DNA of 64,000 nucleotides from Exophiala sp. HKRS030 (taxonomy: Eukaryota > Ascomycota > Eurotiomycetes > Chaetothyriales > Herpotrichiellaceae). This document shows positions 10,885-20,840 of the stretch, piece by piece. The stretch covers positions 496,001 through 560,000 of the forward strand of contig JAHWDD010000008.1 in assembly GCA_023897205.1 (NCBI GenBank), in the 5' to 3' direction. The position numbers and the translations under genes were made by a program. The notes beneath the pieces are model-generated. The model did no database searches. It was given only the letters and a program-made list of their open reading frames with translations, and had not been told where the DNA came from. How positions within the stretch are numbered: the stretch's first letter is position 1; each line of letters begins with the position of its first letter.

Positions 10885-10995
10885 ATGTCCAACCGTCTCC
10901 TTTTCCTTGTCATTGTCGGCTGTGTTGTTAACTTCTCAGTCGTCACCTTTGTTATCCTCCTCTGCTCTCGCTTCAAAAAGTACTCCACATCCTGA
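10885..10995 (+). CDS. Possible 36-aa single-pass membrane peptide
   Basis: A short ATG-to-TGA frame directly after the 71-bp repeats. It encodes a basic start, a continuous hydrophobic span of about 22 residues (residues 5-27), then Cys, Ser, Arg and three basic residues before a short polar tail. The layout, with one membrane helix and a positive flank, is what a small transmembrane protein looks like. A frame of this length arises easily by chance and I recognise no homologue. Low confidence without expression or conservation data. Confidence 0.2.
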   Translation: MSNRLLFLVIVGCVVNFSVVTFVILLCSRFKKYSTS

Positions 10996-12275
10996 GAACG
11001 ACAACGACCTCATTGCGTGCCTGACAGACCCGCGTCGTTCATTACTATTTGACTAGAGTCTTCCTCGCCTGCGCAAAGGTACCTGGGTCTCCGCTGTCTC
11101 CGTCGTCTCCGCCGTCTCCGCCGTCTCCGCTTTTCCAGATACATACTGACAACAAATTCATCAGACTACTCACAATGACGAAGCGGACCCCTGACACACC
11201 ATGACACCCTACCTGACAATGAATCCAGTCGAAAAAAACATGCTACTATGTCATATTGGGCTTGAAAGAAACACCACGTCCTACTTACACCAATAATCAA
11301 AAATACAAAAGACATAGCCAGGAGAGAAAGAGGAATCACAACCTCAAATCATGTACGTTTTCTGCTGGATTTGAACCTGGAAGAGACGGCACACACGATT
11401 ATCACAAATCGGCACGAACAAGAGGCTATGAGATGAGATAAGGGGGAGTATGAAGGGGGAGTCAGATATGCCACATCACAACCAATAGCTTTCCCTTTGT
11501 AAACTTGATATCACCCAAGACATTCAGAAAGAGGAAGACAATCAATCAGTATGGACATGAGCATCTGCCCGACTGTCAATGTGAAGGATATTCAAATAAC
11601 ACCCATTTTGTATTGATCCTGTGCGTCTTTGGCCAAACATACCACGGCCTATCTTGAGACCTATGTTGAGGTGATACAAAGTTCCACTCTGAATCGTAGA
11701 GCATTTCCATTTCATGGCAAGCCAAGGCATGCAAAAACTACTGTCATGTTCGCGTAGAATCCTCATCTTCCTCCAACGAAGCTATTCTCTCTCTCGACTG
11801 TGTTTGTAACGTAGGCAGTAGCGAATGCTCATCAGCATTCTAAACGATATCTACCTGAAATAGTCTGTGATCAAACAGAACCATACAACATACACACACA
11901 GAGAGAGAGAGGTCGAGAGAGGATCTCTCTCCCTTGATCATACTCACTTACCTACCTGACCGAAGTAAATGGAGGTGAGGATGTGAGCGCAGGCAATGGC
12001 TAGGACAGACAGCGACTAAGTCGTGGTTAGGTACCTACCTTAATGAGTGAGTGAGTCGGAATATTTGCCCACCTTTTCCTACCTACCTATTCCAAGGGTA
12101 TTTAAAGGCCAGCTTTCCTTTTTATTTTTATTTTCCTTCTTCCTTTCTTTTTTATTTCCTCAGCTGAGATTCACAATCCATGACAGAAACAAACATCTGT
12201 TCACATCTTTTCCACCTTTACAATGGCTATGAGGTACAAGCTCCAGCATACAAACAGTCAACCGCAGAACAAAAT
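10996..12275. other. Gene-poor stretch with a 9-bp minisatellite
   Basis: No supported gene. Five copies of a 9-bp unit close to GTCTCCGCC lie at 11087-11131. A GA-rich patch occurs at 11899-11930. TACCT/AGGTA motifs recur near 11949 and 12030. Overlapping short open frames carry no recognisable protein. Confidence 0.5.
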
Positions 12276-12390
12276 CCCTCTTTATCTTTTTCCTCCTCCT
12301 CCTCCTCCTCCTCTTCTTCTTTCTCTTTATCCTTTTCCTCCTCCTTCTCCTCCTCCTCTCCTCCCTCCTCCCTCCTCCTCTTCTTCTCCT
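12276..12390. repeat. Pyrimidine-rich (TCC/TTC)n tract
   Basis: About 115 bases on the plus strand are almost entirely C and T, mainly CCT and CTT triplets. The tract creates a spurious serine-rich open frame. Confidence 0.85.
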
Positions 12391-12409
12391 TTATAAGAAG
12401 TTACAAAGG

Positions 12410-12508
12410 GAGAGAGTCTACTCGCCTAGACATATTGAATACACATATTCCGGAACCATCTTGAATGAAAGAGTTCCGAGTCATGTGTCTAGGCGAGTAG
12501 ACTCTCTC
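12410..12508. repeat. Perfect 23-bp inverted repeat with 53-bp spacer
   Basis: Arms at 12410-12432 and 12486-12508 are exact reverse complements. The pair sits directly beside a second hairpin at 12510-12553. Terminal inverted repeats of this size around a very short core suggest a miniature transposable-element remnant or a transcript hairpin. No target-site duplication is evident to me. Confidence 0.8.
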
Positions 12509-12509
12509 G

Positions 12510-12553
12510 TCCGGCAGGTCTTGCTTCTGCAGGCAGAAGCAAGACTTGCCGGA
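12510..12553. repeat. 21-bp foldback hairpin with 2-nt loop
   Basis: Arms 12510-12530 and 12533-12553 are reverse complements with one mismatch and only AG between them, giving a nearly perfect cruciform or stem-loop. It lies one base beyond the 23-bp inverted repeat. Confidence 0.85.
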
Positions 12554-12762
12554 TTTATCGTTTTCCGAGATGAGGTACCTTAAGAACAGACCTCACGAGC
12601 AGACGCCCGAATGCGGGACATCTGAGCTCGAATTGCCAGTAATGGCTGGGCCATTACATAAGAAGCGAATACTGCTACAAACGCAGAGTCCGACGTCTGA
12701 TATATCTTGCTCAACATCCCCCTATCGAAGGGCAACATTTCCGTGGATACGACCCCTTACAA

Positions 12763-13046
12763 GATCAACGCATTAGGGCTCTGTCAAACCCCAAGCTCAA
12801 AACTTTCAAGCACCAAATACCAGGCAGGACGAACAAACTATCTTCAAAATCAGGTATGATTCCTTCACCCTCCTTTCCACACTCAGACCTTCTGACACGA
12901 TCAACGCATTAGGGCTCTGTCAGACCCCAACATCAAAAGTTTCAAGCACCCAATACCAGGACAAACAAACTATCTTCAAAATCAGGTATGAATTCTTCAC
13001 CCTTCTTTTCACACTTGGATCTTCTGACGAGATCAACGAATTAGGC
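12763..13046. repeat. Tandem repeat, unit about 132-136 bp, 2.1 copies
   Basis: The unit starts GATCAACGCATTAGGGCTCTG at 12763 and again at 12899; a third partial copy begins at 13031. Full copies are about 90 percent alike by eye. Each full copy also contains CTATCTTCAAAATCAGGTATGA. No open frame runs through the array. Confidence 0.85.
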
Positions 13047-13049
13047 TCG

Positions 13050-13099
13050 TCTCATCTTCATCGTCATCATCATCGTCGTCGTTGTCATCATCATCGTCA
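13050..13099. repeat. (TCA/TCG)n trinucleotide tract
   Basis: An imperfect microsatellite of TCA, TCG and TTG triplets directly after the tandem repeat. Confidence 0.8.
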
Positions 13100-13624
13100 A
13101 TGGCAAGTCAATCAAGGATGTTTCAGGATCGGTGCGAGCAAAGCTGGAGGAAATAGGGAGATGATACATTCTCTGTCCATTCATTAGCAGATAGATCATC
13201 CATCATAAAAGTCTATCCACCGTTTCATCATCCTTTCATGCGAATGTGTGACATTCATGTCCCCATCACTCCTTGTTGGAGCAGTGTAAAGACCATTGAC
13301 CTTGGACCGCTACAGACTGTACGTACGGAGGGACATCTATACCATAGTTGCAATCGGAAACAGGTATAACGGGCAGCCCATTCTTTAACCGCACATAGCC
13401 ACCTTATCGATTCTCTCTTTACGCCGCTACGGTCACACCCTCCTTTGAAAGAAACTCCTACTTAGCTTCTTATCTCTGCTTCTTCTTTCGTCTTTGAGAC
13501 TCACATATACAACCGGTCCCAACTTCTGTTCCTTTGTGTGAACCGTAAGGGCAACGCAGGCTCCTTTTGCAGGACCGACGGCCTCTGAGTACGTCTTCTG
13601 ACTTGACCCAGCGCTGCCTTGCCA

Positions 13625-14880
13625 ATGAAGTCCTCAGCCTCTTCCAAAACTTCATTCCTTAACCAAAGAGTGATGGAGATGCCGCGAGACGCTCTTGAGG
13701 AGAATCCAGAAGTTGATCTGCTCTCTATCATACCTCGGTCGTATAAGGATCAAATCTCTCCAGATGCGCGCCCGCTGTCGGACATTGCAAAACTCAAACA
13801 GTGGACGATACAGAGAATGGAGGGGCAATTCAGAAAAGAGGCTGAAAGGCGATCGTTCCTCAACATTTCAGGATTCTTACCGCATGAAGGATCTCGAGCC
13901 CGAAAAGACATTAGAGCAAACGCCGGAGGAAGAAACTCAGGATCTCACCTCTACACTCGCAGATACTCTCGAGAGGCTTGAAAATACAGACGAAGCAACT
14001 GTTGTCTCTCCGATATCTGACACGGTTATTGCTTTACCGAACCGTCAGGGTATGACTTCGATTCCTTCTGAGAGAAACTTGGTCCCCGACACGTCCCTTG
14101 CGGAGAAATTGAAAGAGATGTTTCGAAATTCCAAAAAACTTTACGAGATGCCTATCCGCGGTGCGGTCTTCAGATGCGGCGACAAGACTGTAGCAAAAGT
14201 TGTGCGCATGAGCCACCCCGATACTACCGGATATACATCTCTGGAGTATCTCCCACAGCACGCACCCGACTTCCCGGCACCGCGACCCTATGGCCTCGTC
14301 ACTCTTGGCCGAAGCAGTGTGTGATATTCATGTCCTACATGCCTTGAATACCGCTGTCAAGGGCTTGGCCGTCGATGACCTGCCGTCAGAAAGTCTCTGC
14401 TCAAAATCAGCTTGATGACATCTTTCACAGACTCTCCCCCAGGTGGCGTGGCTACGGAGGGCGTCAAGGACCTACATCGAGAAGATTACAGGAGTGATCG
14501 GGCCATTACCACGGGCGCCGGTTTCGAAGATTGGAAACTCGTTCTCCGAGTTCCTGACCAACCATTACATCGACTATCTCCATAGCTTTCTCCCTCCCCC
14601 AGCCACCGAGACTGTCTTTACCCATGGAGATTTGAGACCCGACAATATCATGGTGGATCTGAGTAGCAGCGGTGATTATTTGGTGACAGGAATCATTGAC
14701 TGGGAAGATGGCGGATTTTATCCTCATCTCCATGAATGCACCAAGGCAACAAACACATTGAAATCAGGTGAAAAGAGCGATTGGTACCAGCATCCGCCGC
14801 CCTGTCTTGTACCGCATACATTCCCTGTATGGTGGCTTGTTGATAGGCTCTGGGATCGAAATATCTTATACGCCAACTAA
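13625..14880 (+). pseudogene. Frameshifted APH-type kinase-like phosphotransferase pseudogene
   Basis: Relic of a fungal aminoglycoside-phosphotransferase-fold (APH, kinase-like) protein of the large Pezizomycotina family. The N-terminal part reads from ATG 13625 and shifts frame near 13860. The second frame carries the N-lobe (RGAVFRCGDKTVAKVVR, YTSLEYLPQH, FPAPRPYGLV). After SSV near 14322 the frame shifts again, and IFMSYMP is then followed by an in-frame TGA. A later frame gives SAQNQLDDIFHRLSP, then GGVATEGVKDLHRED, then a further shift near 14540. The last frame holds the catalytic loop FTHGDLRPDNIMV and the metal-binding IIDWEDGGFYP, plus the family tail WWLVDRLWDRN. Introns cannot explain the breaks because lost and gained frames abut within a few bases. 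At least four lesions are visible, so a functional kinase is unlikely. Confidence 0.85.
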
Positions 14881-15319
14881 GTCCAATTACCACGTTCGCC
14901 GATTCGTCAAAAGGCGACAGTGGAAAGGTGGATCTTTAGGAAACCAAGTTTCAAGTTTCCGAGGATCAATCCTGCGTGAACATGTTCAGGTGGTCCGGTC
15001 CCACTGTAGGTAGTGTCGGCATTGCCTAAGTTGCGGGAAGCAATCGACTTCGTCCACCCCCACAGGCTTACTGCAGCCCTGAGACCCAGCGATTGTGGCA
15101 CCTGAAGGGCCTGCGAGTTTTCCACCAATCGACTCCCCGTACTTCCACAATGCCACCAAGACCGGAGTAAGTCAACGGCATGGCATACCCGAGCACCCAA
15201 TGTGACCAAGAAATTCCAACATCTCTGAACATCATATCAGTACCCATGGGAATATAGGAATATTCTAAGGAGAAGACTGAAACATTCCCGGCTCAGAGCT
15301 ACTTGACATCTTGAGGAAC
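14881..15319. other. Intergenic, promoter of the alpha-galactosidase gene
   Basis: 439 bp with no supported gene. By position it holds the promoter of the GH36 gene. No clear TATA element or regulator site is recognised. Confidence 0.4.
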
Positions 15320-17464
15320 ATGGCAATCAAGAAGGAGATTGTCTGGCATCCTGGCCCTCTGGAGGTATACTTCACGGTCGGCGAAGACGACTTGGTGCGC
15401 ATCTCTGCGATTCAAAGTCCATCGTCGACGACGAAGAAAGCTTCGGACTTGAAGGCCGACGATTCGGTGCCTATCTTTGCTCTTCGCTTGACGGGTGAAG
15501 GTAATGCTTCGACCAAAAGCCACAGGTCAATGATTGGCAGCTATGCCTCGGAGCGGCTCAAATACCAAAATCACAAGGAAGGGGAAACCTCTGCCACGAA
15601 GACATTCGAGATCAGATCCCACGACGATAAATCAGGCATCACTGCCACAGCCAACTTCTCAATCTATCCTGGTATACCTGTCATCAGGTCTACGGTCACT
15701 CTGGACAACACCTCCAAGGGAAATGTTGTAGTGACTCAAATTCCGTCGTTCTTGGTTGGTAATTTGGCAGGCGCATCCAAGTCATGGGGCGACTACACCC
15801 TGTCAACTGCTACCAACTCCTGGTTCCGTGAAGCGCAATGGCGTGAACAGAAACTGTCCACACTCGGTCTCGACGACTATGGCGTCATGGAACTCAACGA
15901 AGGCCATTCCGCGACTCATGCAAGCGTGGCGTTTTCCAGTCGTGGGAGCTTCTCCACCAGTTCCTACCTGCCCATGGGAATGCTGAAAAGGCACGACAAC
16001 ACCGAGACTTGGCTGTGGCAGATTGAACACAATGGCTCGTGGAAATGGGAAATCGGAGATTTCAACGACCGGCTCTACGTTGGTCTTGGTGGGCCCACGA
16101 GCAACGATCATGAATGGCGGCACAAGTTGAGTCCAGGTGCCTCTTTCACTACGGTTCCTGTAGCAATGAGCCTTGTCTCTGGAGGTCAAGACCAAGCGTT
16201 CTCTGCCCTGACCACCTACCGGAGGGCTATGCGAAGAAAGCACCAAGACAACGAGAAGATGTCGCTTATCTTCAACGATTACATGAACTGTCTGATGGGA
16301 GATCCTGACGAGAATAAGGTGGCTGCGTTGATCGACCCTGTTCTCAAAGCTGGCGCAGAGTTCTTTGTGATCGATTGCGGCTGGTATTCAGACGACAATT
16401 CCTGGTGGGACGACGTTGGCCTGTGGGAGCCTTCAACAGTCCGCTTCCCATCAGGCTTCAAGAAACTGGTGGACAAAGTCAAAGCAACTGGTATGACGCT
16501 CGGCTTGTGGCTTGAGCCGGAAGTGGTCGGTGTACGGAGTGTGGTTGGGAAGCAACTTCCAGAAGATGCATTCTTTCAGGACAATGGTTCTCGGGTTGTT
16601 GAGAAGGGCCGTTACCAGCTGGATTTCCGACACCCTGCTGTCCGCGAAAGACTGGACAAAGTCGTCGATAACCTAGTACTGAACTTTGGAGTAGGATACT
16701 TCAAGTTCGATTACAACATCGAGGTGATGAGAGGCACGGATGTCAACACCTACAGCACTGGTGACGCTCATCTAGCTCATCAACGAGCCTATCTGTCCTG
16801 GGTCAATGGGCTTTACGATCGGCATCCAGATTTGGTCATTGAGAGCTGCTCGTCAGGAGCACAGCGCCTTGAGTACGCCATGCTAGGGACGCATTCCCTG
16901 CAGTCAACAAGTGACCAGCAAGATCCCGTGCGATATGGGGCAATTTCGGCGGCAGCTCCGACCGCAGTCACCCCCGAGCAGAGCGCAGTCTGGGCATACC
17001 CTCAGCCTGGCTGGAGTGACGAGAAGAACGCCTTTACCGTGGTGAACAGTCTCCTCGGCCGCATTCACTTGAGCGGCAGGCTGGATCAACTGTCAGCATC
17101 CCAACAGGATTTGATCCACGGTGGCATGAAGGTCTACAAGGAGATCCGGGGCCAGCTGAACACGGCTCTTCCATTCTGGCCTATCGGTTTGCCGTCTTGG
17201 ACAGATGATTGGCACTCGCTTGGATTGACTACGACGGATGGTGATATCCTCCTCGCAGTTTGGCACATCAAGGGACCGCTTACGTGCTCTTTGCCAATCA
17301 ACGAGCTAAAAGGAGCATCCGGCGTCAGTGCAAAATTGCTGTACCCGAAAAACTTTGAAGGAAAAGCCGACTGGAACGAGAAAGAAGGGACTCTGGATGT
17401 CCAACTTCCAGATGTCGCGTGTGCCAGACTCTACCGTCTTCAAAAGGGCACTCGTGTCGCATAA
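15320..17464 (+). CDS. GH36 alpha-galactosidase, no signal peptide
   Basis: A 714-aa intronless glycoside hydrolase family 36 alpha-galactosidase, which hydrolyses terminal alpha-1,6-galactose from melibiose, raffinose and related sugars. Landmarks: an N-terminal beta-sandwich region to about residue 290, then the TIM barrel with NDYMNCLMGDP, DCGWYSDD, LWLEPE, the nucleophile D464 in YFKFDYN, ESCSSGAQRLEY, and the acid/base D532 in STSDQQDP. The 68-residue spacing fits the family. The first ATG (15320) gives MAIKKEIVWH with no hydrophobic leader, so the enzyme should be intracellular, unlike the secreted fungal GH36 enzymes. A sugar transporter follows on the same strand 1.04 kb downstream, which fits uptake of intact alpha-galactosides followed by cytosolic cleavage. 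Being intronless and leaderless, it could have a bacterial origin; a phylogeny is needed. Confidence 0.9.
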   Translation: MAIKKEIVWHPGPLEVYFTVGEDDLVRISAIQSPSSTTKKASDLKADDSVPIFALRLTGEGNASTKSHRSMIGSYASERLKYQNHKEGETSATKTFEIRSHDDKSGITATANFSIYPGIPVIRSTVTLDNTSKGNVVVTQIPSFLVGNLAGASKSWGDYTLSTATNSWFREAQWREQKLSTLGLDDYGVMELNEGHSATHASVAFSSRGSFSTSSYLPMGMLKRHDNTETWLWQIEHNGSWKWEIGDFNDRLYVGLGGPTSNDHEWRHKLSPGASFTTVPVAMSLVSGGQDQAFSALTTYRRAMRRKHQDNEKMSLIFNDYMNCLMGDPDENKVAALIDPVLKAGAEFFVIDCGWYSDDNSWWDDVGLWEPSTVRFPSGFKKLVDKVKATGMTLGLWLEPEVVGVRSVVGKQLPEDAFFQDNGSRVVEKGRYQLDFRHPAVRERLDKVVDNLVLNFGVGYFKFDYNIEVMRGTDVNTYSTGDAHLAHQRAYLSWVNGLYDRHPDLVIESCSSGAQRLEYAMLGTHSLQSTSDQQDPVRYGAISAAAPTAVTPEQSAVWAYPQPGWSDEKNAFTVVNSLLGRIHLSGRLDQLSASQQDLIHGGMKVYKEIRGQLNTALPFWPIGLPSWTDDWHSLGLTTTDGDILLAVWHIKGPLTCSLPINELKGASGVSAKLLYPKNFEGKADWNEKEGTLDVQLPDVACARLYRLQKGTRVA

Positions 17465-18504
17465 AGAGCCTGAGGCTGTAGGGAAGAAGACCTGGAAGCT
17501 TTCGCTTTCGGCATCAATGTACCTTGGGGTTAGCATCATCGCGTTGAGGGAAACATTTGTGCGATAATTAGAAGCACACTCACCTGACAGAGCCATGGCA
17601 CTAGAGAGTGTAGAATACACGTCTGAGACAGGCGTATAAGGATGGACCAACTAGAGGGCCCCCTATCCCACAATTATACAAGACAGCACAGGAACGAGGT
17701 CGACCACCGGGTTTTTTCCAGACTGATGGCCAGCGCAGGACCTTGAAACCGACATCGGTCCAATCTCGCTCAAGGCTCCTCAGTCTTCGCTGCGCACCCC
17801 GGATGCGTACTTCCTTCTGGAGTAAAGCGGACGGCATTGGCGTTGGCGCTATCCGCACCTCGGCATCAAAATGGCACCCTGACCACTTTTCTTTACCCAC
17901 ATCCTTCACGCGCACAGATTACTTGCTTGGGTGAGACTACTTTCCCATATTCCCACAAGTCAGCTCACGACCCATTTGCCATCTTTTAAGGTTACAATCA
18001 CCAATGCTAGCGGCGGAATACAGGTGCCCTTCCTTCGCGATGAAGTGTGTGGCTGCTCCTGTTCGACCTCTCGGCTGTTTTCCCTCCCTCGTTATCCCAC
18101 AACAGGCTGATTTGTGGAGGGCCACGTTAATTATCTCGGCCCTAGGGTTTTCTGTTTGGGGCAGTTTACGAGGTAAGCCGCTCGTACCATGGAACTCCAT
18201 CTGGAGATCCCAGACTCCCAGGTTTTGATACGCAGGCTTTCTCCAGATCACCTGTCCAAACAAGGCCCGGTTTTTCCCACCAATGTGGTAGCAGTTCTTC
18301 CGCGCCGTGGTGCGAGCAGGTGCCTCTGAGGGCCGCTATTAGTTGGCGATCGACAAGTTATAAGGAACGTGAACCCTCGTCGTTGGCAACGAGGAGGCCA
18401 GCTTCCGCCACAACAGCAAGAAACAACAACCGCAACAAAACCCTTCCCCTTGAATAAACCGTCTTGGGCAGTCACTCATATTGACAGGACTATCCGTCGC
18501 CGCC
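17465..18504. other. Intergenic, promoter of the sugar transporter
   Basis: 1.04 kb with no supported gene. By position it includes the alpha-galactosidase 3' UTR and the transporter promoter. Short open frames on both strands overlap and look random. Confidence 0.4.
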
Positions 18505-20360
18505 ATGGCTTCCAAGATGGATGCCGCCGCCCATCTCGAGGCACAAGCACCAGACCAGGAGCACAAAGATATGGCCGTATACGGCAAAGAGGGGGGCTTC
18601 AAAGCTTCGGTTGGTGATGCCCAGCAAGGCAACATCAATGAGCACAAACACACGGTCCGTCAAGCTCTTCGAGCCTATCCGTGGGCTGTCTTATGGTCTC
18701 TGCTTGTCTCCATGTCCATCATCATGGAAGGCTATGACACCCAATTGATCCAGTCCTTCTTCGGGTTCCCGGCCTTCCGCAACCAGTTCGGTGAGTTATC
18801 TTCGGTTTCAGGAGACCACCAGATCCCTGGAAAATGGCAATCGGCACTGGGTAGCGGCCCTACGGCCGGCTGTATCGTCGGTGCTACGCTCAACGGCTGG
18901 ATGATTCAGCACTTTGGGTACAAGCGTGTCTTCATGATTGCCCTGGTTTTCATGAACGGGTTCATCTTCATCAACTTCTTCGGCAAATCAATTGAGCTGC
19001 AGACTGTCGGCCAGGTTCTTTCCGGGTATGTACTAGTCCAAGCCCCGGCGGTGCTTGATGTTAGTTGACTAAACTACCCAATAGCGTCCCATGGGGTATC
19101 TTTGCTACGATTGGGCCTGCGTATGCGTCTGAGGTCTGCCCTCTCGCTTTCCGACCTTACCTCACTGCGTACACAAACATGTGTTTCGGTATGTTGAATA
19201 GTCCACAATCCGCCTCACCGACATGAAAGAGGCTTGTGCATTTGTGTCAGAGTGGTTTACTGAGTGTCCATAAGCCATCGGTCAGTTCATTTCCGCCGGT
19301 GTCCTTCAAAGCCTTCTCCAACGCGACAACGAATGGTCATACCGCATTCCATTTGCTGTGAGTAATCCTGCCAGTCCCGCTCGTCTTCTTGCCCCAAAGA
19401 CTAAACCTTCTGGGATAGATCCAATGGCTCTGGCCTACGCCGCTCATGATTGTGGCATATTTCATGCCGGAGAGTCCCTGGTGGCTCGTTAGAAAGGGCA
19501 AGCTCGAAGCTGCTGAGCAAAGTGTCCAACGATTGATGGCCGAATCGGAGAAACCGCAAGCCAAGAACAACGTTGCCATGATGGTCCACACAAACGAGAT
19601 CGAGCTAGAAACCACCGCAGGCAGCTCTTACTTTGACTGTCTGAAGGGCAGCGATTTCCGACGCACCGAGATTGCCTGCGTCATCTTTGCGGGTCAGGTC
19701 CTTTCGGGTTCCACGTTTGCCTACAGCGCCACCTACTTCTTCGAGCAGGCCGGCATGAGCGCCGACGATGCGTACAAGTTGGCTTTGGGCGGAACCGCCA
19801 TCGCCTTTGTCGGCACGATTCTGTCGTGGTTCTTGATGCGCGTTGCTGGCCGTAGAAACATCTACCTTGGCGGCATGGCCTCGATGTGCGTCTGTCTGCT
19901 CATCATCGGCTTCCTCGCCATTGCCAAGCAGAACAGCAGTGCTACGTGGACACAAGCTGCCTTTTGTATCCTGTGGCTGTTCAGTTTCTCCCTCTCTGCC
20001 GGACCTGTTGGCTGGGCCGTCCCTGCCGAAGTCAGTTCGACTCGTCTCCGATCCAAGACGATCTGTTTGGCCAGAAATTCATACTACATCGTCCAGATCA
20101 TCGCGAACGTCATCGAGCCCTACTTCATCAACCCCGACGAGCTCAACTGGAAGGGATACACGGGGTTCTTCTGGTTCGGCACCGCTTTCCTCACACTTTG
20201 CTGGGCCTTCTTCAGACTGCCGGAGACCAAGGGCCGAACGTACGAAGAGCTCGATCTCATGTTTGCTGCTAGGGTGCCGACCAGGAAGTTCAAGAAATAC
20301 CATGTGGATGCGTATGACGAGAGCAGGAACTTGACCGACCGAATGAAGGAGGAGCAGTAG
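18505..20360 (+). CDS. MFS sugar transporter (maltose/alpha-glucoside permease type)
   Basis: A 549-aa plasma-membrane sugar/H+ symporter of the MFS sugar porter family. Exons: 18505-19025, 19085-19188, 19275-19357, 19419-20360, with introns of 59, 86 and 61 nt, all keeping frame. Hallmarks in order: EGYDTQLIQSFFGFPAF in TM1, GYKRVFM, PWGIFATIGPAYASEVCP in the TM4-5 loop, the PESPWWLVRKGK motif before the central loop, GRRN, and the C-terminal PETKGRTYEELDLMF. This TM1 and tail are typical of fungal alpha-glucoside (Mal/Agt-like) permeases. The start GCCGCCATGG has a strong context. The upstream GH36 gene suggests that the real substrate may be melibiose, raffinose or another alpha-galactoside. 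Specificity is inferred from context only. Confidence 0.9.
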
Positions 20361-20840
20361 TTCTGGAGGCAGACGATCCCGGTCAGGCTCCCGCATACAA
20401 GGCGTACACCTACGATATCATCCCATTCCCGCGAAGATATAAACATTAGTCTTGTACGTACGATATAACTATTCCATTGCATGTCGCCCTCTTCTAAGTA
20501 TGTGATGGTACGGAGTAACAAAAGCAACAAAAAAGTCATGAAACCATCGGCCAGACAATTGTCACGTGGGAAAAGGCGATGCTGACCAATGACGTCAGCA
20601 GATTCAATGTTGATTGTTGCCTCGGCTTAATTGGAAATTCCTCGAGAAGCACATGCGAAACATAACAATTGATTGATGATAAATTAAACCGCCATCTGTC
20701 TTCTTTCTTCCTCCCTCTGGCATTACATGAGATCAGTCTTCTTCTTCTTCTTCATCATCATCATCGTCGTCATCTATCAGAGTCATTAAACAACATGGCC
20801 CAATGTAAGCACGTCTAGACAATCCGCAGAAGGGGAAACC
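20361..20840. other. Intergenic with a trinucleotide tract, thiolase promoter
   Basis: 480 bp. An imperfect (TTC/TCA/TCG)n tract lies at 20738-20774, close upstream of the thiolase start. An upstream ATG at 20794 lies in a short frame and cannot be spliced in frame to the main coding sequence. Confidence 0.45.

Noticed and set aside
12180..12464. Serine-rich frame over the CT tract
   Set aside because: Produced by the (TCC/TTC)n repeat; the sequence is low complexity only.
20794..20840. Possible upstream exon for the thiolase beginning at ATG 20794 with a GTAAGC donor
   Set aside because: Splicing to the nearest acceptor gives an immediate stop; the ATG at 20841 already supplies a PTS2 signal and complete protein.
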